Source: Verrucomicrobia bacterium UBA1727 (GTDB lineage: Bacteria > Verrucomicrobiota > Kiritimatiellia > RFP12 > UBA1067). From it: a stretch of 7,431 nucleotides of DNA. The translations under genes were made by a program, and so were the position numbers. Shown here in pieces: positions 1 through 6,086 of this stretch; within the stretch, counting starts at the first letter, position 1; every line of letters starts with the position of its first letter. The stretch spans positions 16,827 through 24,257 of the forward strand of contig DCIL01000107.1 in assembly GCA_002315875.1 (NCBI GenBank), written 5' to 3'. The notes under the pieces were generated by a model that worked only from the letters and a program-made list of their open reading frames with translations, had not been told where the DNA came from and searched no databases.

Positions 1-811
1 TCTTGCCGGCGCTGCCCGCCTCGCGACGGAAGCACGGAGTGTAGGCGGTGAGCTTGATCGGCAGTTTCTTGCCGTCGAGAATGTCATCGCGATAGTAGTT
101 CGTCACCGGCACCTCGGCCGTCGGAATGAGCCAGAAATCATCGATCTGGCAGTGATAGAGATCTTCGGCAAACTTCGGAAGCTGTCCCGTGCCGGTCATC
201 GAATCGCTGTTCACCACGAACGGCGGCAACATTTCGGTATAACCCTGCTTCTGGCAGTGAAGGTCGAGCATATACTGGATGAGCGCACGCTGAAGCTTGG
301 CACCCTGCCCGAGAATGATCGGAAAGCCCGTGCCGGTCAGCTTCACGCCGCGCGGGAAATCGAAGATGCCGAGCTTCTCGCCGATTTCGATGTGGGTCGG
401 AATCTTGAACGCGGGATCCTTCCACTCACCGACCTTACGGACGACGACATTCGCCTCGCTGTCCATCCCCGTCGGAATCTCGGGGGCCGGAATGTTGGGG
501 ATCATCAGCAGCGTTTCGCGAAGATCGTGATCGACCTGAGCAAGTTCCTTGTCGATCTCGGCAATGCGGTCACCGACCTTGCGCATCTCCTCCTTCGCAG
601 CGGCGATATCTCCGCCCTCCTTGGCAATCTTGCCGATTTCCTTGGAAGCGGCATTGCGCTTGGCCTTCAGCGTCTCGGTCTCGCCCACAAGCGAACGACG
701 CTTTTCATCGAGACCCTTCGCCTTCTCCAGCGTCTCCTTCTCCACCCCGCGACGCGCAAGCTCCGCGGCAGTCTTGTCAAAATCATCCCTCAGCTTCTTG
801 ATGTCAATCAT
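1..811 (-). CDS. serS: Seryl-tRNA synthetase, N-terminal part (runs off the window)
   Basis: Cytoplasmic class II synthetase that activates serine with ATP and charges tRNA-Ser. The window holds the first 270 codons; bacterial SerRS is usually about 420-430 residues, so roughly the last third is missing. The product starts MIDIKKLRDDF. Residues about 27-100 are a charged, Lys/Glu/Ala-rich helical hairpin, the coiled-coil arm that grips the long variable arm of tRNA-Ser. The catalytic core follows, with TGTGQLPKF at 207-214, the serine-binding TAEVPVTN at 231-238 (Thr231, Glu233) and the class II motif 2 CFRREAGSAGK at 260-270, where the window ends. The start ATG (811-809) is supported by GAAAGGA (823-817) five bases upstream. 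The gene lies 72 bases downstream of the DUF3857 gene and has its own promoter in that gap. All family hallmarks visible are intact. The identification is secure; only the C-terminus is unseen. Confidence 0.97.
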   Translation of the reverse strand, partial: MIDIKKLRDDFDKTAAELARRGVEKETLEKAKGLDEKRRSLVGETETLKAKRNAASKEIGKIAKEGGDIAAAKEEMRKVGDRIAEIDKELAQVDHDLRETLLMIPNIPAPEIPTGMDSEANVVVRKVGEWKDPAFKIPTHIEIGEKLGIFDFPRGVKLTGTGFPIILGQGAKLQRALIQYMLDLHCQKQGYTEMLPPFVVNSDSMTGTGQLPKFAEDLYHCQIDDFWLIPTAEVPVTNYYRDDILDGKKLPIKLTAYTPCFRREAGSAGK

Positions 812-816
812 GATTG

Positions 817-823
817 TCCTTTC
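817..823 (-). promoter_or_regulatory. Shine-Dalgarno site of serS
   Basis: GAAAGGA on the minus strand, with ACATC-type spacing of five bases between the GGA and the start ATG at 811. It fixes the serS start at the first ATG rather than a later one. Confidence 0.75.
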
Positions 824-824
824 A

Positions 825-837
825 GCCCTAAACGGGC
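825..837 (-). other. Small inverted repeat in the serS leader
   Basis: On the minus strand GCCC-GTTTA-GGGC forms a perfect 4-bp GC stem with a 5-base loop, placed just upstream of the Shine-Dalgarno site. No T-run follows it in the direction of transcription, so it is not an intrinsic terminator of the upstream operon. It may keep the ribosome-binding site exposed, or it may be chance; four base pairs is weak evidence. Confidence 0.3.
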
Positions 838-850
838 AAAACAAGTGCGA

Positions 851-859
851 ATTATACCA
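851..859 (-). promoter_or_regulatory. Extended -10 promoter of serS
   Basis: Read on the minus strand, the gap before serS contains TGGTATAAT (859-851): a perfect TATAAT with the TG dinucleotide of an extended -10 element. No good -35 is present. The best placed hexamer, 17 bases upstream (879-874, TGGAGT), matches TTGACA at only three of six positions, as is common for extended -10 promoters. Transcription would start near 843-845, giving a leader of about 32-34 bases. This is too short for a T-box or similar leader. It is the only AT-rich, promoter-like sequence I see between genes in the window. Confidence 0.72.
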
Positions 860-883
860 CAAATCACCCCTTCACTCCATACG

Positions 884-3800
884 TCATTCACCGGGGCGGC
901 GGGCGGAGACGGTGCGGTTGGCGCGGGAGCGGTCGATGCGCGAGTAGTCCTTGAGGAGTTCGAAGTATCCGGAAGAATACCACGTGCTGATGCGCGGATA
1001 GACACGACGAACAATCTTGACCTCAAGGATGCCATCCTTAAGTCCGTGCGTCACCGAAGTATCCATCCATATCTTCCGCGAATCGCAGGGATCGGCGAAG
1101 ACCGCGCCAGAAGGAAGATGCTCGATTTTGGTAAAGCCCTCGGGGAAGCGGATGGTGATCTCTTCGGATTCCGGATCGGCAAAACCAACCGCAACCGGGG
1201 TCTCGCGGGACGATCCGGTCAACGCCTCGACCGAACTCGCCAGCGGCGGCACCGTGATCGACACCGTATCGCCGGAGACGGTGGCGAAGCCGGGAATGAA
1301 ACAAGAGAAGCGACGGACGGCCGGATAGCTCTCGATGTCCGTCTCAAGTTCCTTCGTGGCGGTGGCGGCCTGCGAAACCACGCCCAGAAGCGTCTGGTAA
1401 TGACGACTGCGCTCTTCTGGCAGCATCTCGGCATAGCGCTTCCTGAACGCGGCAACGGAACTGCCGCGCATCTCGTTCACGACGTCGAGATCGACGGAGC
1501 CGTCTGGACGAATGGAGTAGACGCTCTTTTCCGAATCGGAGGTGGAAAGTCGCGCCTCGGGAACGGTGACGAGACCGAACTCTCCGCTTTCCGGATCGTA
1601 ATAGTCGCTACCTTCGCAGCCACTGGCGCCCAACTCTGCGTGCTCGTTCTCGGTGCCGATGAAGTACACCTTCTCGCTCGCACCGATTCCGAAGAATCCG
1701 CCCTCGCGCTCACACACCCGCACGAGCGGACGCGAGAAGCACGCGACGTTCGGCTTTTCAAACTTCGTGCGGTGGCGCAGCGTCGCCTCGGTCTTCGCAT
1801 TATCCGCGGCAAATACGACTTTCGCCTCAAAGCCGTCCGAATTGAGGAGCGCGGCAAGCGTGCGCGCGTAGTCGAGGCCGGTGGCGTAGCGCTCTTTGAG
1901 AACAAGCGCGGGATCCGTCAGCTGATCGCTGAGACGAAGTTCGTAGAGAGAAGGTCCGCGGAGTTTTACGTACTTCGCCATCCAGTCGCGAATCGGCTTG
2001 ACGCCATGCACGCCTTCGGGAAGGTCCAAGTCCGAAGGAATCTTGAGATCAACCCGTTCGAAGACGTTGGACGAAATGATGACGCAGTCACGCCAGAGCG
2101 AGTCGGCGGGCTGCGAGACCTCGCGGGGAAGGCGCCGCGGTTTCAGAACTTCGCGCGTCCAGTCATTGAAACGGACGAAAATGCGCTCGCAGGGAGTCTT
2201 CGTATCGAAGCAATGCTGCTGGTACGCAGCGAGCGGCGCGTCGGTGACCGTCGTCACGATCTGATAGGAAATGACGCTGCCGATCTCCACCGAAGGCAGA
2301 TTGACGACGAGCATCTTGGAAGCGGGATAGCGCGGAGCGGACGCGACCCATCCCGCGTCCATCACGTTCTTCTCACGCGCAGTCACCCGCGAAACCTTGC
2401 CGTTGCGATTAGATACGGTGGCATAGACGAGCTCGACCTTCTTCCACGTCGGGTTATAGGAAAGCTTGATTTCGGAAGCGGACTTCTTGCCCTTGTAGGT
2501 CAGAATCTCCTTGACGATGGTATTGGTCGTGACCCACGATCTGGCCGCATCCCCACTCGTCCAGGTCTCGGACGAATAATCGAGAATGCGCTCGTTGGCG
2601 TCCGCAAGGGCGTTCTGAAAGAAGACGGGACTCTCCCGCTCGGCCTTCTCAATCGTCTTGATGTCCTCGCGAAGCTTCAGATACTCCTTCGGATTGAACT
2701 CAACCGCACCGATGACATGGTCGCGAACGGCGGTCAGGACACCGTCCTTGAGGCGGAAGTTGCGGACGAAGCTGTTGCCACCGCCGATAAAGATGTCCGT
2801 AGGCATCTTCTTCACCGCACCGACGACCTCATCAAGATCGATCGTAACGCATTCGCGAACACAGGTGGTCGTGTCCACGAGCAGCGGATACTTGCGCTCC
2901 GCGAGCGAAGTGTTGCCGCTGAGCAGGAAGTTGGCGATGCCGAGAACCTTGGTGAAGAACGGCACCGTCAGCTCGTCCGCCGTCTCACCCTTCATCAGCG
3001 TCTCACAGAACTTCGCGGCAAAGCGGATGCTGATCTTCGAGTCGGTATCACGCATGTCCTTCGGCTCGATTTCACACTTCACGAGTTCCGCCCCCGGATT
3101 CAGCCGGTGGACGATCCGCTCGAAGAAACGCACGCGCTCCTCGGGAGTGCTCTTCACGAAGGCATTGCGATAGGCGACATCGTTGATGCCGTTCATCGTG
3201 ACCGTGCTTTCAACGAACATCGAAGCGTCCTTTGAAAGCTTGCCGCGGGTCGTCACCTTGAGCATGTTCTCGTCCGGCGAGAGCACGGGCGAGGTCATGA
3301 GATCCTCACCGTCCGCGCGGCAGACGAGAAAGCTCTTGTCGCAGAGATAAGCGGGAAAGATGTCCTGCGTGTTCTCGTTCGTCGGATCCATCAGCACGTA
3401 GTCCGCAATCGTCGGCACCATGCCCTTCTCGGCCTCGATGGCGACGATCGCATGATTGAAGAACGGCTGCGGCACCTCCTGATCGTGCTTCGCACCGACA
3501 TGGATGAGCACCGGATACGCCTTGAAGTTCGCAAGCCGAAGCATCGCCACCAGAAGCGCCGCCTTGTCGCGGCAGACTCCGTAGCGATTGTCGAAGGTGA
3601 TGTTCACGTCATGGGGAGAGTAGCCGGGCGATTTATCTTCAAGAGTAAGGCCCATGTAACGGATCTCCTGACTTACGAACTTGAAGAGGGCGCGCAGGAG
3701 TTGGGAGCGGTCGGGATTGTCCTCAACAATTGACTTCACCTGCGCAACCATCGCGGCATTCGTCTTCGCGAGATGCGGCTCGCAGAGTCCCCAATACCAG

Positions 3801-4546
3801 GACGAGATCTCCTGCCAGCTCGACGCGGTCGAGACGCGGATGTGCTGGACCTGCGTGTAGAGCGGCGGCATGTCCGGCTCGGGAAAGACCTGCGCGGAAT
3901 TGGTGGCGACGAAGGAATAGACGAGCGAGCCGTCCGCCTTCTTCGTAAGATTGGTGACGATGTTGCCGAGCGGATGGCGAATCGCGATCTTCTTGAGCGG
4001 CAGTTCCTTTGGCGCGGTGACTTCGAAGGTCGAGCGCAGAATCGGATGCGACCATTCCATCACCGAAATGTCGGCATACTTGCCCTGGCAGCGCGGCTTA
4101 AGCATCTTCCGACGGGTCTTCACCTTCAGAACGTCGCCAATCTTAAGTCCTGGAATCATCGCGGTGATCTTGCGATCAAGCGGATCGTAGATATTGGAGG
4201 ACATCGAAGAGTTGTCCGTCGCCTCCTTCATCGTCTTCGAGATGTCGATCTGGCGCTCGGAGCCGTCCGCCGCAACCGTGCCGACATAGAGGATCTGCGC
4301 TTCACCGTAGCGCTTCGAATAATCGAGCGAAAGCGAGGACTCTTCGCGGCGCCCGGCCTCGGTGAGAATCTTGGTCACGCACTCCTCGGTCATGTCGTAG
4401 GAGCCGTCGGGACGATAACTCACCTTCTCGCATTCGTCCAACACGACCGCGTCGGCGTCCGGGAAGCGCTCTTTCGTCACTTCCGCCGCGTTAAAACACG
4501 AAGCCGCGGCAGTAAAGGCCGCGGCAAACATCGTAATTGTCATCAT
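884..4546 (-). CDS. Exported protein with two tandem DUF3857 + transglutaminase-like modules
   Basis: This 1220-residue protein is probably periplasmic or envelope-attached; its substrate is unknown. The N-terminus has a hydrophobic stretch (residues 2-20) without basic residues, containing A-A-S-Cys17, which could be a weak lipobox or part of an ordinary signal peptide. Module 1: DUF3857 at about 25-220, then a transglutaminase-like core at about 270-395 with YGVCRDKAALL (Cys325), FFNHAIVAI (His365) and VLMDPT (Asp387), a complete Cys-His-Asp triad, then a beta-rich tail to about 635. Module 2 repeats the layout: DUF3857-like at about 645-840, a transglutaminase-like fold at about 850-970, and a tail. 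At the aligned catalytic positions it has Gly890, Arg939 and Gly964, so it should be inactive. There are 20 cysteines, many for an exported protein. The first ATG (4546) is chosen because AGGA (4558-4555) lies eight bases upstream and an in-frame stop sits at 4576-4574. ATGs at 4543 and 4531 remain possible. The gene lies 27 bases after the HIT gene, probably in the same operon. Fold assignment is confident; function is not. Confidence 0.9.
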   Translation of the reverse strand: MMTITMFAAAFTAAASCFNAAEVTKERFPDADAVVLDECEKVSYRPDGSYDMTEECVTKILTEAGRREESSLSLDYSKRYGEAQILYVGTVAADGSERQIDISKTMKEATDNSSMSSNIYDPLDRKITAMIPGLKIGDVLKVKTRRKMLKPRCQGKYADISVMEWSHPILRSTFEVTAPKELPLKKIAIRHPLGNIVTNLTKKADGSLVYSFVATNSAQVFPEPDMPPLYTQVQHIRVSTASSWQEISSWYWGLCEPHLAKTNAAMVAQVKSIVEDNPDRSQLLRALFKFVSQEIRYMGLTLEDKSPGYSPHDVNITFDNRYGVCRDKAALLVAMLRLANFKAYPVLIHVGAKHDQEVPQPFFNHAIVAIEAEKGMVPTIADYVLMDPTNENTQDIFPAYLCDKSFLVCRADGEDLMTSPVLSPDENMLKVTTRGKLSKDASMFVESTVTMNGINDVAYRNAFVKSTPEERVRFFERIVHRLNPGAELVKCEIEPKDMRDTDSKISIRFAAKFCETLMKGETADELTVPFFTKVLGIANFLLSGNTSLAERKYPLLVDTTTCVRECVTIDLDEVVGAVKKMPTDIFIGGGNSFVRNFRLKDGVLTAVRDHVIGAVEFNPKEYLKLREDIKTIEKAERESPVFFQNALADANERILDYSSETWTSGDAARSWVTTNTIVKEILTYKGKKSASEIKLSYNPTWKKVELVYATVSNRNGKVSRVTAREKNVMDAGWVASAPRYPASKMLVVNLPSVEIGSVISYQIVTTVTDAPLAAYQQHCFDTKTPCERIFVRFNDWTREVLKPRRLPREVSQPADSLWRDCVIISSNVFERVDLKIPSDLDLPEGVHGVKPIRDWMAKYVKLRGPSLYELRLSDQLTDPALVLKERYATGLDYARTLAALLNSDGFEAKVVFAADNAKTEATLRHRTKFEKPNVACFSRPLVRVCEREGGFFGIGASEKVYFIGTENEHAELGASGCEGSDYYDPESGEFGLVTVPEARLSTSDSEKSVYSIRPDGSVDLDVVNEMRGSSVAAFRKRYAEMLPEERSRHYQTLLGVVSQAATATKELETDIESYPAVRRFSCFIPGFATVSGDTVSITVPPLASSVEALTGSSRETPVAVGFADPESEEITIRFPEGFTKIEHLPSGAVFADPCDSRKIWMDTSVTHGLKDGILEVKIVRRVYPRISTWYSSGYFELLKDYSRIDRSRANRTVSARRPGE

Positions 4547-4552
4547 CGGAAA

Positions 4553-4558
4553 TTTCCT
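4553..4558 (-). promoter_or_regulatory. Shine-Dalgarno site of the DUF3857 gene
   Basis: AGGAAA on the minus strand inside the 27-base gap after the HIT gene. The AGGA is eight bases before the ATG at 4546, favouring that ATG of the two adjacent ones. No promoter is visible in this gap, so translation probably relies on the shared operon transcript. Confidence 0.6.
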
Positions 4559-4573
4559 ATGTCGTTTGTCTGC

Positions 4574-5245
4574 TCACGCGAAGATGTGATCGAAAAGCGC
4601 GATGATGGTCGCGGACTCTTCCGGCGACACAACGCCGTCCTCGCGAATCTTAACGAGTTCATTGACGATCTTGGCGATGTACTGATCGTCGGCGGCGAAG
4701 GGCTTGAGCGCCTCCAGAAGAACACTGCTCTCGTTGTAGTCGACGCGCCCGTCATCCGCAATCTCGCTGCGGAGTTTCTGCAGGGCCTCAAAAAGTCCAT
4801 CGCCGTTTCCAATCAAAAGCGCTGCGGAGATCTTGGCGACGAGCTCATCGTATTCGGCGTCGGTAAGATACTTGCGATCGGGATTCATCGCGAAGGTGCC
4901 GCCCCACTCGAACTCGTCATCGCGATACTTGGGAACGAGATGAAAATGAAGATGGCAGCCCGTATCACCATAGGCACCGTAATTGACCTTCGCCGGCTTG
5001 AAGACGCGGTGAAGCGCCTCGGCGACCGCGGCGACATCGTCCATAAACGCGCGGCGCTGAGCCGGCTTGAGGTTCACCATCTCGCTCACATGGAACTTGC
5101 TGGCGACGATGACGCGGCCGAGATGACTCTGCTCCTTGAACAGATAAACCTTGCTCGCGGCAAGCTCGCGAATCTTGATGCCGAACTTGGCAACGAGATC
5201 ACCTTCCATGCAATAGGCGCAATTCGGATCCTTGTCAATCATCAT
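4574..5245 (-). CDS. HIT-family nucleotide hydrolase with extra C-terminal helical domain
   Basis: A 223-residue, probably cytoplasmic protein. Residues 1-140 are a HIT domain: N-terminal C9-x-x-C12 (a zinc pair seen in many HIT proteins), SHLGRVIVASKFHV at 40-53, and the active-site CHLHFHLVPKY at 97-107, with His98, His100 and the nucleophilic His102. HIT hydrolases cleave the alpha-phosphate of nucleotides such as Ap4A, nucleoside phosphoramidates or aminoacyl-AMP; the substrate here cannot be read from sequence. Typical bacterial HIT proteins have about 110-150 residues. This one adds about 80 residues (145-223) of predicted helices with two matching motifs, DGRVDYNE (165-172) and DGVVSPEE (203-210). 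These resemble TerB-like helical repeats or degenerate EF-hand loops lacking the first acidic ligands. The start ATG (5245) has AAGGGGA (5257-5251) close upstream; an adjacent in-frame ATG at 5242 is equally possible. It lies 13 bases after the hydrolase gene and 27 before the DUF3857 gene. The HIT assignment is strong; the C-terminal domain name is tentative. Confidence 0.9.
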   Translation of the reverse strand: MMIDKDPNCAYCMEGDLVAKFGIKIRELAASKVYLFKEQSHLGRVIVASKFHVSEMVNLKPAQRRAFMDDVAAVAEALHRVFKPAKVNYGAYGDTGCHLHFHLVPKYRDDEFEWGGTFAMNPDRKYLTDAEYDELVAKISAALLIGNGDGLFEALQKLRSEIADDGRVDYNESSVLLEALKPFAADDQYIAKIVNELVKIREDGVVSPEESATIIALFDHIFA

Positions 5246-5250
5246 CGATT

Positions 5251-5257
5251 TCCCCTT
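5251..5257 (-). promoter_or_regulatory. Shine-Dalgarno site of the HIT gene
   Basis: AAGGGGA on the minus strand fills most of the 13-base gap after the SGNH hydrolase stop codon, with about five to eight bases to the two adjacent ATGs (5245 and 5242). The tight packing points to co-transcription. Confidence 0.6.
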
Positions 5258-5258
5258 C

Positions 5259-6086
5259 TCACTTCTTCGCAGTGGCGACGGCCTTCATGGCCACCTTCTT
5301 CAGGAATGCGGCACGCTCGGCCGCCATGCCCTTCGGCACATAAGTTCCCTTCGTGACGTCCGCACCGAACAGCTTCGCCGTCCAAACGAGCGCCTGCAAA
5401 TAGTTACCGTCCGGCCCCATGTGGAAGACATCGCCCTTCGGAACCCACTTGCCGTCCTTCTGGACGAACTTCGCACTGCCGACCACGTCGCCGCCAAGCG
5501 AGTTCTCCGCGTACGCAACGGGCAGTTCCCTGCGGACGATCTGAACGGCGGCGCCGGTCGGGATGACGTCAAGACCATATCCCTTCGCAAAGTCGGCATA
5601 AGCCGCGTGCAGCTTCTCATACATCTCGTTCTGGTCGATCTTCCACTTGGCAAGGCGTCTGTCCCACGGAGTGTAGCTCCACGTCTCCTGAACGACGATC
5701 TTGGCCTGCGGCGCCTTCTCGCGTATGTACTTCACGAGATTGTCGCCCCACGGATGATACGACTCCGGCTTCCACGAGAAATGCGACGCCTGCTGGATGG
5801 TGACGACGTCCCATTTCTCCGACGTCAGCACGGCGGGAATGTTGCCCTTGAAAGACTTGGCGGACACGCCCTCGATATTGCGCGTCACGCTGTAGGGAGT
5901 CGACGTCGGAGCGCAGACATTCTTCCAATGACGCTCAAGCGAGCAACCGCCGATGTACATCGAGCAGACATCGAGCTGGAGGCCGAGGTCTTTAGCAATC
6001 GGCGGCATCGACTTCACCATCTGCACGGAGAAGCTGTTGCCGATGGCGAGCACCTTGAGGGCTGCAATCAGAAGGAAAGCGTTCAT
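5259..6086 (-). CDS. DUF4886-type SGNH hydrolase-like protein
   Basis: A 275-residue protein of the SGNH/GDSL hydrolase superfamily, closest in pattern to DUF4886 proteins, whose substrates are generally unknown (esterase or acetyl-carbohydrate hydrolase is plausible). The opening KVLAIGNSFS (11-20) is the block I strand with candidate nucleophile Ser18. YIGGCSLERHWKN (44-56) carries the block II glycines. DVVTIQQASHFSW (93-105) occupies block III but has Gln instead of the usual Gly-x-Asn-Asp. GDVFHMGPDGNYLQA (218-232) supplies the Asp219-x-x-His222 pair of block V. The N-terminus has only about ten hydrophobic residues (MNAFLLIAAL) before the catalytic strand, so a normal cleavable signal peptide does not fit; export is uncertain. 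The start is firm: its ATG overlaps the ileS stop as ATGA, GGAG (6098-6095) lies eight bases upstream, and no in-frame start codon exists between it and the upstream in-frame stop. Translational coupling to ileS is likely. Confidence 0.87.
   Translation of the reverse strand: MNAFLLIAALKVLAIGNSFSVQMVKSMPPIAKDLGLQLDVCSMYIGGCSLERHWKNVCAPTSTPYSVTRNIEGVSAKSFKGNIPAVLTSEKWDVVTIQQASHFSWKPESYHPWGDNLVKYIREKAPQAKIVVQETWSYTPWDRRLAKWKIDQNEMYEKLHAAYADFAKGYGLDVIPTGAAVQIVRRELPVAYAENSLGGDVVGSAKFVQKDGKWVPKGDVFHMGPDGNYLQALVWTAKLFGADVTKGTYVPKGMAAERAAFLKKVAMKAVATAKK

Noticed and set aside
825..837. Possible intrinsic terminator for the DUF3857 operon
   Set aside because: The stem is only 4 bp, no T-run follows on the minus strand, and it lies downstream of the serS promoter, within the serS leader.
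152..3235. A plus-strand open frame of about 1027 codons opposite serS and the DUF3857 gene
   Set aside because: Its codons lie exactly opposite the minus-strand codons, so stops would need TTA, CTA or TCA in the sense genes, which are rare at this GC bias. The product is Arg/His/Leu-rich with no family motif, and it runs across two different genes and the gap between them.
3773..5356. A plus-strand open frame of about 527 codons opposite the DUF3857 and HIT genes
   Set aside because: Same codon-register antisense effect. It spans two confident genes, has no recognisable domain and no convincing ribosome-binding site or promoter.
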